Position numbers and translations under genes: made by a program
From: Robbsia andropogonis
GTDB lineage: Bacteria; Pseudomonadota; Gammaproteobacteria; Burkholderiales; Burkholderiaceae
Assembly: GCF_000970345.1 (NCBI RefSeq)
Contig: NZ_LAQU01000028.1
Coordinates: forward strand, 1-57,933
Reading direction: 5' to 3'
Length of the DNA stretch: 57,933 nt
The notes under the pieces: model-generated
What the model was told of the DNA's origin: nothing
Seen by the model: only the letters and a program-made list of their open reading frames with translations
Database searches by the model: none
In this document: one piece after another, positions 43,955-52,848 of the stretch
Layout: each line of letters begins with the position of its first letter
How positions within the stretch are numbered: position 1 is the first letter of the stretch

Positions 43955-44191
43955 TCATGCGCTAGTTTGGTCACTCGTGGCGGGGTCTCGGCCTATTGGC
44001 CGTGAGCGGGGCCATAGACGTTGCAATTTCGATTTTTCGCTAAAACGACAGGGAACCACGACCGCGATCTGGGCGCTCACCATAAGGTCATGCGCCGGTC
44101 CATGCCAGTCTGACGCTGTCGACCCATCAGTCGCTCGTAAGCGACGAAAAGGCACCAAGCACCCTATTGGCCGTCCTACTCTGTATTGGAT

Positions 44192-44866
44192 ATGGGAGAA
44201 TGGCCCGTCGTTCTTTACCCATCCCGTACAGTGGCGATTCCAAAGATATTCCGCGTCACGCAGCGTGCCGCCTTTGCGTTGCGTCTGTCACCCGGTTTGC
44301 GCCGGGTGCGGTCGTCTGCATTGGCACCGCCGCTTGTAGTGTCCGTGCTGATCGCCATGGCGGTCTTTAGGCCGGGCTACGCGTCGGCGGATTGCGTGAT
44401 GGACGCCGCGAAATATCACAAGGTCAATCCCACGATCCTGCTGGGCATTGCCATTGTCGAAAGCCGCTTGCGGGCGAATGCAACGAACGTCAACACCAAT
44501 GGTTCGACGGACATGGGAATGATGCAGATCAACTCCATCCATCTGCCAGAGCTGTCGAAGTACGGGGTGAAAAAAGATGATCTCTACGACGGCTGTAAGA
44601 ATGTCTACACCGGCGCGTGGATTCTGCGAAAGCAAATGGACAAATACGGGAACAATTGGCAAGCCATTGGTTCGTATCATTCCGCCACGCCCGCGTTCCG
44701 CGATGCCTATGCAAAGCGCGTGCGTAATGCCGTTCAATGGTTGATAAGGAGTGGGTATGCTTATCCCGCGGATATGCCGAAGAAAGCACAACCTATCGAA
44801 AATGCACCGAGCAAACCGATAACCACCAGGACAACGACCGCCACAGCGGAGAAGCCGGTAGGGTGA
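44192..44866 (+). CDS. IagB-like lytic transglycosylase
   Basis: The protein cuts peptidoglycan between MurNAc and GlcNAc in the periplasm. After a long N-terminus and signal region (LAPPLVVSVLIAMAVF, cleavage after YASA), the SLT domain shows DCVMDAAKYHKVNPTILLG, the catalytic Glu in AIVESRLRANATN, MGMMQINSIHLPEL and NWQAIGSYHSATP. This small IagB/IpgF/BfpH-type group often serves secretion systems, pili or conjugation, but no such genes are nearby. The start at 44192 (224 aa) is uncertain: no good ribosome site is present and a GTG at 44231 is possible. It converges on the polysaccharide initiating transferase. Confidence 0.82.
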   Translation: MGEWPVVLYPSRTVAIPKIFRVTQRAAFALRLSPGLRRVRSSALAPPLVVSVLIAMAVFRPGYASADCVMDAAKYHKVNPTILLGIAIVESRLRANATNVNTNGSTDMGMMQINSIHLPELSKYGVKKDDLYDGCKNVYTGAWILRKQMDKYGNNWQAIGSYHSATPAFRDAYAKRVRNAVQWLIRSGYAYPADMPKKAQPIENAPSKPITTRTTTATAEKPVG

Positions 44867-44895
44867 ATGATTCAAGCGAATCGAGGGCCGTGCGC

Positions 44896-46341
44896 TTAAT
44901 AAGCGCCTTTCCGTCCGAACACCACGCTTATCGTTTTGACGAGAATGGTCAGGTCACGCATCAGGGACCATGTCATTACATATTCGGTATCCAGGCGCAC
45001 GCGAGATGTGTAGGTTACGTCGTTTCGGCCACTGACCTGCCATAAGCCGGTGATGCCAGGGCGGGCAGCATAATAATAGTAGATTGCCTTACCGTACTTG
45101 ATGATTTCTGCCTCTACGATGGGACGAGGGCCTACTAAGCTCATTTCTCCGCGAATTACGTTCAAAAGCTGTGGTAGCTCATCGAGGCTGGTGGCACGTA
45201 GGAGTTTACCGATCTTGGTGATACGGGGATCATTACGCAATTTGTGATCCGCTTCCCATTCCGCACGTGCGATCGGATTCGTTGTTAGGATTTTTTCCAG
45301 TATTTCTTGCGAATTTGTGATCATGGATCGAAATTTGTATACCTGAAATTTTTTGCCATTTGCGCCGATACGGGTGTGACCATAGAACACGGGGCCAGGC
45401 GAGGTTAGATATACGGTGAGGGCAAGCAATATAAATATTGGCAACGTGAGTATTAACAAAAAGCTAGCAATGCTGCGATCAAATATTTTTTTTAAATAAC
45501 CTTGCACGCCCGGTGCAAGCGTTTGGTTCATCTCGATACTTTGATAACCTAGTACTTCACTGCGTTGCCGCGAAATTAAGTCCAAAGCGCACGGGTCCAA
45601 CAGCCATCGTATCTTAACTGGCACCGTTTGAAGTTGGGCAAGAATCGCTTGTATCTCAGCGTAAGCCTCTAGCGTAAACATCAACCACACTTCGTCAACA
45701 TGATTCTCCACGAGAAAGGGACGGATTGTTGTAATTTGATTCATCAGCGGAATGGTTGAGTCGATATTACTAATCTGCAGAGTCGTCGAAGTGGCTTGCC
45801 GGTTGTAACAACCAATAATGCGATATCTATATTGGAGGATTTTCTCCGTCTGCAAATGAAGTGATTGACCGAATATTTCGTCCCCTATGATGAATACATG
45901 TTTTTTATGTTCACTTGAGAAGCAAAACTGTTGAAACGCGCGCTGGATAGTAAATTTGCTTAGCACCAGCAACAAGCTTACGAAAGCCAACCAAATCAAC
46001 GCCCATTCTCTGAGAGAGTTGTCGTTCAATTGCAGTATGTAAACGAGGCTAACGCTAACGGACCAGATAGCACTCCATACGAAGAGACTTTGCGTGCGCA
46101 AAGTGATGATGGATTCATTTCGGCAATATAAATACAATCTAAAATATTCGAAAATAAAAAGTGCAGGAAGTGCGCTGAATAAAATCAGGAACTGAACAGC
46201 CGACATGGTAATAGTTGAGATGTTTTTTAGAATAATGGAATTGGACATATATCCAGATAAAGCAGTTGTTAGTACAAAAATAACGTCTTTCGTGTAATAT
46301 AATTTTTTAAATATGCATTTTTTAAAATTTCCGCAGGTCAA
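44896..46341 (-). CDS. Polyprenyl-phosphate hexose-1-phosphate transferase (WbaP/WcaJ type)
   Basis: It starts the polysaccharide repeat unit by placing a sugar-1-phosphate on undecaprenyl phosphate. The 481-aa protein has about four N-terminal membrane helices, a nucleotide-binding-like middle ([17 protein letters not shown]), a re-entrant helix ([19 protein letters not shown]) and the catalytic domain: [60 protein letters not shown]. Sugar (glucose or galactose) cannot be told. The start is a TTG at 46341; an ATG at 46248 would cut helix 1. It is the only minus-strand gene of the polysaccharide locus, divergent from the rest. Confidence 0.88.
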   Translation of the reverse strand: MTCGNFKKCIFKKLYYTKDVIFVLTTALSGYMSNSIILKNISTITMSAVQFLILFSALPALFIFEYFRLYLYCRNESIITLRTQSLFVWSAIWSVSVSLVYILQLNDNSLREWALIWLAFVSLLLVLSKFTIQRAFQQFCFSSEHKKHVFIIGDEIFGQSLHLQTEKILQYRYRIIGCYNRQATSTTLQISNIDSTIPLMNQITTIRPFLVENHVDEVWLMFTLEAYAEIQAILAQLQTVPVKIRWLLDPCALDLISRQRSEVLGYQSIEMNQTLAPGVQGYLKKIFDRSIASFLLILTLPIFILLALTVYLTSPGPVFYGHTRIGANGKKFQVYKFRSMITNSQEILEKILTTNPIARAEWEADHKLRNDPRITKIGKLLRATSLDELPQLLNVIRGEMSLVGPRPIVEAEIIKYGKAIYYYYAARPGITGLWQVSGRNDVTYTSRVRLDTEYVMTWSLMRDLTILVKTISVVFGRKGAY

Positions 46342-46736
46342 TTAAAGTCCTTCGAAAAATAATAATTAAAATTTATAGGAATATTTAATTATAATTATTT
46401 TAAATATTATGATTTATTTTAATATTTATGTTGAATTAAGGCATTTGTCTTATGTCTCACTTTTCAATAAATTAGCATTTTCAATTTTTATCTTTAGTGC
46501 ATCTATTTAAATTGAAGATTAGCAGCAAAGAGCTGTTGTTGACGCAGCATTTCTTGCAATTTGGCTGATTATTCGGATTTATCTCAAGTATTTCGTGAGT
46601 TTGATTTCCAGGGAATGCTGGTTTTTATTGCTGAATGTATCATTGAGAAAATGAGATCAGTCTTATAATTTAAATGTACTTCATGCGAATTAATTTTGTT
46701 AGAATTAACTCAATGCAAAAATTCGACCTAGTTTTA
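46342..46736. other. AT-rich gap, promoter region of the polysaccharide locus
   Basis: This 395-base stretch is the AT-richest in the window, with runs such as TTAATTATAATTATTTT. It holds no gene. It should include the promoter of the initiating transferase. Next to the insertion element, ATGCAAAAATTCGAC begins a short hydrophobic frame cut by the element; it may be the lost start of the export gene, but this is a guess. Confidence 0.45.
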
Positions 46737-47597
46737 GAGCCGATAACAAAAGTCACCCACCAATCTGGAACAAATAATCGCGGCGGCGAGTGAGAGGAGA
46801 GCACGATGGGTACTGAGGGCACGTTCAAAACGGATACGCAGCTTTGCGAAACCGGCAAGCCAGGCGTGAGTGCGTTCAACGACCCATTGATGTCGGCCCG
46901 GCCACTCCTTGCTTTCAATGCCTTTGCGTGCGATTCGCGCTGTGATGCCACGACGCTTGAGCTCTGCGCGGCACCGCCGACAGTCATATCCCTTGTCCGC
47001 ATGGAACTTCTCAGGACGTTTGCGGGGACGCCCGTTGAGCCCGCTCACCGCCGGTATGGCCTCCAGCGTTGGCTCGAACGCAATCGAGTCATGTCGGTTC
47101 GCCCCGGTGACTATGATAGCCAGCGGTACGCCCCGTGCGTCTACGACGAGATGGCGCTTGCTGCCGAGTTTGCCTTGATCTGTGGAGTTAAGTCCTGTTT
47201 CTTGGCCCCCCGGTGGCTGGACACGTTCGCGCTATCGATACTCAGTCGGCTCCAGTCGATCTGGTCGTGTTCGCGTAAGCGCGTAAGCATTGCCAGGCGG
47301 AGCTGCTCCCATACGCCACAGTCCTGCTATTCACGTAGTCGGCACCAACACGTCATACCCGAGCCGAAGCCCAGTTCTTGCGGGAGATCTTCCCAAAACA
47401 CTCCCGTTTGCAGCATATACAAGATGCCATTGAAAGCCGCCCGATTTGAATTCTTTCGCGGCCGACCTTTGTTCGTAAGTCGCATCACCGCCGCAATCAA
47501 AGGCTCAAGCGCCGCCTACACTTCATCGCTTACTTTTCGTCTCGTCATGGACCACAAGATATGACCCATCAAATCACGCCGATATTAGACCCGGCTC
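46737..47597 (-). mobile_element. Degenerate IS5-family insertion sequence
   Basis: About 860 bases of an IS5-family element (IS427/IS402-like two-frame build), transcribed on the minus strand. The first frame starts at 47548 (MTRRKVSDEV) and has TAG stops at 47518-47516 and 47329-47327; it carries the first catalytic Asp (LSIDSANV). The second frame, from about 47180, runs intact (LGSKRHLVVDARGVPLAIIV, GANRHDS, HADKGYD, VVERTHAWLAGF) to a stop at 46734 and holds the second Asp and the Glu. The change of frame between them is where such elements shift ribosomes. GAGCCG occurs at both ends as a short inverted repeat, flanked by TTA / ATTA. The ends are tentative; the stops make it inactive. 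Confidence 0.75.
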
Positions 47598-48215
47598 ATT
47601 AATGTTAGCCACTCTAATCTCTCCGACGCAATCAATCGAGCCGCGCAACAATCTAGTGCGAAGCTAGCCAGTTTGATGGCAAATTTGACTTTCACCGGTA
47701 GTAACAAAGTTTTGGCAAACTAACTTGCAAAACAGCAAGACGCTCAGATTGCACGGCTCCGGACGTTGAAACCGAATGGGCGAGTATCGCTCGAATTGGC
47801 GACGAATGCGCATGCGATTTGGGATCTGCCTCTAGAAAATGGGGACTACTGTATGTATCGCCTATGCCGTCCTTTGTAACCGTCGTCGGTGCGGTTAATA
47901 ACGACAACGCAATCATATGGAAACCAGGCCGCGCCGTTGCTGATGTCTTGAAGGTCGCAGGTGTCCAGACCGAAATTGCTGAACCAAAATCAGCATTCAT
48001 CTTACGCGCAGATGGTAGTGACTTTGCTCAAGACTTGACCGGATGGTTTTAGTTCCTTCCAATCTACGAAGCTGATGCCAGGCGACACGGTCGTTATGCC
48101 AGAAAAGGTCAATCCGAGGTCTACCATGACGCGATTTGTCGCCGGCCTAAAGGACTGGTCGACCGTATTGGCTAATTTTGGTCTGAGCACCGCAGCAATT
48201 AAGGTATTGAAGTGA
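47598..48215 (+). pseudogene. Remnant of a Wza-like polysaccharide export protein
   Basis: Starting exactly at the right end of the insertion element, the sequence reads as the C-terminal third of an outer-membrane polysaccharide exporter. In frame: SDAINRAAQQSSAKLASLMA, a TAA stop at 47721-47723, then LAKQQDAQIARLRTLKPNG and VSLELATNAHAIWDLPLENG; near 47850 the frame shifts to PSFVTVVGAVNNDNAIIWKPG and VADVLKVAG (a SLBB domain); near 48048, an extra T shifts it back to STKLMPGDTVVMPEKVNPRS and the natural stop at 48213. No start, signal peptide or lipobox remains. The product should have been the export channel for the locus, working with the next gene, whose ATG overlaps its stop (TGATG). 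Confidence 0.8.
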
Positions 48216-49441
48216 TGAAAACCAAGGACGGGACACAACCGTACGTCGACGCACCTGCTTCGCACGACAGGAAAGACGTGAGCACGAACGCCACTTCGGA
48301 TTTTGCAAACGGAATGGTCGACGTTCTACGTTTTTTTTCAATGATCGGTTCAAATAAAAAGTCGATAACGAAATTTGTCGTTGTTTTCTTTGTATTGGGA
48401 ATTGTGGTTAGTTTCGTTTTACCGGTCCGCTATCAGAGTAAGACACTCGTGCTTCCGCCCCAACAGGACAAAAGTTCACTTAGCAGCTTGGGTGGATTGT
48501 CTGCCCTCGCTGGACTTGGCAGAGTAAATCTGAAAAGCTCTGATGAACTTTATTTCGCGTTGTTAAAGAGCGAGGCGGTGGAAAATCAGATAATTGAAAA
48601 ATTTTCCCTGCAAGAAAAGTGGCATGCCAAATATTTAGCTGACGTCCGAAAGAGACTCGAGCGCCAAGTTAAATTTACGAGCGATAAGAAGTCAGGGTTG
48701 GTAACCATCGAAGTAACCGATACTTCAGCGGGTTTTGCTGCTCAAGTATGCAATGCCTACGTCGAAGCATTCAAAACGCTGCTCGACCATCTCGCTGTGA
48801 CCGACGCACAGCAACGTCGTCGCTTTTTTGAAGATCAAATAAACGCAACCCTGACAAAGATAAGTCAAGCACAGCTAAAGTTTTCACAAGAGAGTCAGCG
48901 TACAGGTGTCGTTAGCCTTGATGGGCAGGTTCAATCCGCCATTCGAGCGTCTGCGGAGTTGAGGACGCGAATTGCGTCTAGTGAGATAACTCTGTCGACG
49001 ATGAAAACATATGCGACAGATATAAATCCGGATGTCGAGAAACTGCGTGCAGAAATTGCTGCGATGCAAGTGCAACTCGCAAATTTAGAGCAAGGCACTA
49101 AGTCTTCGGGGCAAAAGGGGGGCACCGACAGCGCATCCCTTGCGAATATTCGTGCTTTTGCCGATCTGAAATATCAGGAAGCATTGCTGAGTCCATTGCG
49201 GGCCCAGCTCGAAATGGCGAAAATCGATCAAGCTAAGGAAGGACCTCTCGTTCAACAGATTGACCTTGCTACCCCGGCGGAGAAAAAGAGTTCACCACAG
49301 CGTAGCTTGATTGTGATTGCGTTTTCTGCCATCGGATTTTTCTTAGGGATTTTCGTTTGTTGGATAAAGGAGCAAACAAGAGTAAATCCAGATCTAGCTG
49401 AGTATTGGACTTCGCTGAAATTGACGTGGAAGTTACGTTGA
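48215..49441 (+). CDS. Wzz/KpsE-like polysaccharide chain-length or export protein
   Basis: The 408-aa product has two membrane helices, about 52-70 (FVVVFFVLGIVVSFVL) and 375-395 (LIVIAFSAIGFFLGIFVCWI), around a long periplasmic part with coiled-coil character (residues about 180-330). The Wzz-type N-terminus is followed by YQSKTLVLPPQQDKSS and a Gly/Leu-rich SSLGGLSALAGLG segment, and a Pro-rich LATPAEKKSSPQRS precedes helix 2, all typical of polysaccharide copolymerases of the KpsE/Wzz group. It lacks a C-terminal tyrosine-kinase domain. It fixes chain length or bridges to the outer-membrane exporter. A GTG at 48212 is an alternative start. It immediately follows the broken exporter gene. 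Confidence 0.85.
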   Translation: MKTKDGTQPYVDAPASHDRKDVSTNATSDFANGMVDVLRFFSMIGSNKKSITKFVVVFFVLGIVVSFVLPVRYQSKTLVLPPQQDKSSLSSLGGLSALAGLGRVNLKSSDELYFALLKSEAVENQIIEKFSLQEKWHAKYLADVRKRLERQVKFTSDKKSGLVTIEVTDTSAGFAAQVCNAYVEAFKTLLDHLAVTDAQQRRRFFEDQINATLTKISQAQLKFSQESQRTGVVSLDGQVQSAIRASAELRTRIASSEITLSTMKTYATDINPDVEKLRAEIAAMQVQLANLEQGTKSSGQKGGTDSASLANIRAFADLKYQEALLSPLRAQLEMAKIDQAKEGPLVQQIDLATPAEKKSSPQRSLIVIAFSAIGFFLGIFVCWIKEQTRVNPDLAEYWTSLKLTWKLR

Positions 49442-49472
49442 AAGTTGAGCCTAGACCAAGTAAAAACGCAAA

Positions 49473-50387
49473 ATGACATCTTTCAAAGTTGCCTGTATCA
49501 TTCCCACACGGAATGGCCGAGCTTTACTTGAGCGCCTACTTATCTCGTTGTCGACGCAAACAGCCGAATTTACAACTTTTATAATTGATTCGGATTCAAG
49601 CGACGGCACACGTGAAGTGGCGGAAAAATTTACGCCCAACGTCAAGAAGATCAAAGCGAAGAATTTCAATCATGGTGGTACTCGACAAAGTGTCGTCAAT
49701 GAAAACCCCGGGTTTGATATTTACATTTTTCTCACGCAGGACACTTTTTTAGCGTCTTCAGACGCTATCGAGAAGATTCTGGAGCCTTTTGAGAATCCCG
49801 TTGTGGGAGCCGTTTGCGGGAGGCAATTGCCGCACGCAGATGCTTCCATTTTCGCTAAACATGCTCGATATTTTAATTATCCCGAAGCAGATGATTTGAA
49901 ATTCAAGGTAGACATCGCACGTCTTGGTATAAAAGCTGCATTTTTATCAAATTCCTTCGCTGCGTATCGAGGTGCCGCTTTGGAAAGTGTAGGAGGTTTT
50001 CCGTCGGACGTCATTTTTGCTGAAGATATGTATGTTGCGGCGAAAATGATTCTGATCGGCTGGGGGATTTTTTACGCTGGCACTGCTACCTGTTTTCATT
50101 CTCATAATTATACGCTTAACGAGGAGTTTCGGCGTTACTTTGATATGGGGGTGTTTCATGCTCGCGAGACATGGATTGCGAATACGTTTGGAGACGCGGG
50201 AGGCGAGGGTGCGCGATTCGTCAAGTCCGAACTAGCATTTACTAAGGAAAATATCTTCTATTGGCCCGAATGCATCGTTAGGAACGCAGTAAAACTGATT
50301 GGATTCAAGCTTGGCCAAAATGAAGCGATCCTACCCTTTGCCGTGAAAAAAAACATTGGAATGTACAAAGGCTATTGGAAAAGATAA
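49473..50387 (+). CDS. Glycosyltransferase family 2, rhamnosyltransferase-like
   Basis: The 304-aa GT-A enzyme begins with ACIIPTRNGRALLERLL and shows the nucleotide-binding acidic motif DSDSSDGT, FNHGGTRQ (typical of RfbF/WbbL-type dTDP-rhamnosyltransferases), FLTQDTFLA with the metal-binding acid, and EDMYVAAKMILIGW as the catalytic-base region. It is cytoplasmic, adding one sugar to the lipid-linked unit. The sugar is inferred from the FNHGGTR motif only; no rhamnose synthesis genes are in the window. It lies 31 bases after the preceding gene. Confidence 0.82.
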   Translation: MTSFKVACIIPTRNGRALLERLLISLSTQTAEFTTFIIDSDSSDGTREVAEKFTPNVKKIKAKNFNHGGTRQSVVNENPGFDIYIFLTQDTFLASSDAIEKILEPFENPVVGAVCGRQLPHADASIFAKHARYFNYPEADDLKFKVDIARLGIKAAFLSNSFAAYRGAALESVGGFPSDVIFAEDMYVAAKMILIGWGIFYAGTATCFHSHNYTLNEEFRRYFDMGVFHARETWIANTFGDAGGEGARFVKSELAFTKENIFYWPECIVRNAVKLIGFKLGQNEAILPFAVKKNIGMYKGYWKR

Positions 50388-50443
50388 CAAGATTTGCTTG
50401 CAGCTCCCGTCTTGAATATGAAATTTATAACTTGGTATGAAAT

Positions 50444-51703
50444 ATGAGGCGGGTGATTGGGAACGCTTTCTCGTTAGGCGCCGTACAAATTGTGAGTCAG
50501 CTTTTACCTTTGCTTTCCTTGCCTTACCTCGCAAGGACGCTAGGTGCTAGCGAGCTAGGGCGGCTAGGTTTCGCTCTGTCTATTGGCCAAATAATGATCA
50601 CTATCACGGACTATGGATTCAATCTGAGCGGAGCGAAGTCTGCGTCAGTGAATCGTAACGACTCATTGAAGCTCACGCGTTTGTTTTGCTCCATCACATC
50701 CATACGCATCATATTGGCGATGCTTGGATTTGCTGTTTTCAGCGCATTCTATAAATCCAATTCTCGGTCGGATGAAGATTTTCATCTATTTCTAGCCGCT
50801 TATACTGCAGTTTTAGGAAACATCATTTTTCCCTTATGGTTCTTTCAAGGACTGGAGCAGTTGAAGTTCGTTAGCTTGGTGCAAATAATCTCTCGATTAG
50901 TGATGTTTTTATTGACTTTCGCGCTGATAAAAAGCCCAGAAGACGTTGTTATTGCATGTCTTCTGCAGTCGATTGGATACGTTATCGGTGCTATTGTCGT
51001 TTTACCTCTTTTATTCAGAATTCTTAATGTGTCTGACTTTTCTTGGGCGACGCTACTGGAAATCAGACAAGAGCTAAAATCGGGATGGAATTTATTCCTT
51101 TCTACCGCAGCTGTCAGTGCCTATTCTTCATGCAACACGTTCATCTTAGGATTTTTTGTATCGCCGGCTCTTTTAGGGCATTACAACATTGCAGAAAAGA
51201 TGCTTCGTGGGATTGTGACCGTCTATGGCGCTATCAGTTCAGCAGTGTATCCACACGTTGTTGAGCTTGCAGCTCAATCGAAAGAAAAAGTTGTTAACTT
51301 CAACAAAAGATTGCTTTGGGCTTTTGGAGGGGCATCAGCGATTGTCGCGATTTTGATAATTATCTTGGCACCAACTGTAATTCCTTGGCTTTTCGGAGAC
51401 AAATACTTACAGTCTATTAATATCTTGCAGGTGTTTAGCTTAATGTTTCCGCTGGTGGTCGTCTCCAATATACTTGGAATTTTGACAATGCTTCCATTCG
51501 GAATGGAGCGCTGTTTCAGCAGGATATTGATCATCTCTGCACTTCTTAATTTTCTGCTGTTTACGCCGATGATTAAGTTTTTCAGCGTGTCCGGCGCAGT
51601 GTGGGCGAACGTAATAATTGAGTGCTTTGTCACGCTGGCCATGGGAATAGCGCTCGTGAAATCCGGGTATATCTTGAAGTCAAAAGCGAGTATGAGGAAA
51701 TGA
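50444..51703 (+). CDS. wzx: Wzx-type O-unit flippase
   Basis: The 419-aa protein has about 12 membrane helices and the N-terminal mark of polysaccharide transporters (NAFSLGAVQIVSQLLPLLSLPYLARTLGA). Other signs are LRGIVTVYGAISSAVYPHV in the middle and PWLFGDKYL. It moves the lipid-linked repeat unit to the periplasmic side. It overlaps the next gene in ATGA, so the two are translationally coupled. Codon use is AT-rich like its neighbours. A MATE-type drug exporter is a remote alternative, excluded by context. Confidence 0.88.
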   Translation: MRRVIGNAFSLGAVQIVSQLLPLLSLPYLARTLGASELGRLGFALSIGQIMITITDYGFNLSGAKSASVNRNDSLKLTRLFCSITSIRIILAMLGFAVFSAFYKSNSRSDEDFHLFLAAYTAVLGNIIFPLWFFQGLEQLKFVSLVQIISRLVMFLLTFALIKSPEDVVIACLLQSIGYVIGAIVVLPLLFRILNVSDFSWATLLEIRQELKSGWNLFLSTAAVSAYSSCNTFILGFFVSPALLGHYNIAEKMLRGIVTVYGAISSAVYPHVVELAAQSKEKVVNFNKRLLWAFGGASAIVAILIIILAPTVIPWLFGDKYLQSINILQVFSLMFPLVVVSNILGILTMLPFGMERCFSRILIISALLNFLLFTPMIKFFSVSGAVWANVIIECFVTLAMGIALVKSGYILKSKASMRK

Positions 51704-52815
51704 ATCAAAAATCTTTTTCGATCCAAAAATATGATTTGCTGATCGTTGGTGCTGGTTTTTCGGGTAGCGTTATTGCCAGAGAGTTAGCCGACGCCGGAAA
51801 GACTGTCTGTGTTATCGATAAGCGCGAGCACATTGGTGGAAACGCATTCGACAGTTACGATCAGAACGGCATTCTCGTTCATAATTACGGGCCGCATATC
51901 TTCCATGCAAATAGCGAAAAAATTGTTCGCTGGCTTTCGAAATTCACAAATTGGCGTTTTTACGAACATAGAGTGTTAGCTGTAGTCGACGGAGGATATT
52001 ACCCGATCCCAATCAACAAGACGACTATTAACCAGCTATACGGTCTGGATCTAGACGAGTCCGGCGTTGCCGCGTACCTCGAAAGTGTGCGAATTCCAAA
52101 GGAGACTTTGAGTTCCAGCGAGGACGTCGTTTTGAATAGCGTTGGTCCCGACCTAGCAAATAAATTCTTCCGCGGATACACGAAGAAACAGTGGGGACTG
52201 GATCTGGCGGAATTAAGTGCCGGGGTCGCTGCGCGCATACCAACGCGAAGCAACGACGATGATCGCTATTTCAAAGATAGCTATCAACTGATGCCGGTAG
52301 ACGGATACACTCGCATGTTTGAACGCATGTTGGATCATCGAAATATCCAGTTTTTCGGTGGACTCGATTTTTCGGACGTCAAAAATGAGTTTTCCTATGA
52401 AACATTAGTTTACTCCGGTCCGATAGACGAGTATTACGAGTTTATATATGGGAAATTGCCCTATAGGTCGTTGCGGTTCGAACATCAGCACAGGAGTGAC
52501 GTAGACCAGCATCAACTGGTCGGTACTATTAATTATCCGAACGATTATGACTATACGCGTATCACCGAGTTTAAGCACCTTACGGGACAGGAAATCAAAG
52601 GAACATCGATTGTCGTAGAATATCCGCAGTCCGAAGGTGATCCTTATTATCCGATTCCGCGAAAGAAAAATGAAGAGCTGTTTCAGAAGTATAAAGCTCT
52701 ATCTGAAGCCGATGAGAATGTTTTCTTTATAGGTCGTCTTGGTCAATATAGATATTACAATATGGACCAAGTGGTCGGTGCCGCGCTTGCTTTGGCAAGT
52801 CGGCTTAAAGCGTAA
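51700..52815 (+). CDS. glf: UDP-galactopyranose mutase
   Basis: Glf converts UDP-galactopyranose to UDP-galactofuranose using reduced FAD. The 371-aa product begins with the FAD-binding motif YDLLIVGAGFSGSVIARELA, followed by KREHIGGNAFDSYD, NYGPHIFHANSEKIVRWLS, NKTTINQLYG, FFRGYTKKQWGLD, PVDGYTRMFERML and the C-terminal FIGRLGQYRYYNMDQVVGAAL, all the marks of the enzyme. The ATG at 51700 overlaps the wzx stop. Its presence predicts galactofuranose in the polysaccharide. Confidence 0.95.
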   Translation: MNQKSFSIQKYDLLIVGAGFSGSVIARELADAGKTVCVIDKREHIGGNAFDSYDQNGILVHNYGPHIFHANSEKIVRWLSKFTNWRFYEHRVLAVVDGGYYPIPINKTTINQLYGLDLDESGVAAYLESVRIPKETLSSSEDVVLNSVGPDLANKFFRGYTKKQWGLDLAELSAGVAARIPTRSNDDDRYFKDSYQLMPVDGYTRMFERMLDHRNIQFFGGLDFSDVKNEFSYETLVYSGPIDEYYEFIYGKLPYRSLRFEHQHRSDVDQHQLVGTINYPNDYDYTRITEFKHLTGQEIKGTSIVVEYPQSEGDPYYPIPRKKNEELFQKYKALSEADENVFFIGRLGQYRYYNMDQVVGAALALASRLKA

Positions 52816-52848
52816 TGTGGCTGAAAATATTTAAAATAGGGCACGTTG

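Noticed and set aside
46737-47597. Active transposon
   Set aside because: Two in-frame stops in the first frame rule out a functional transposase from this copy.
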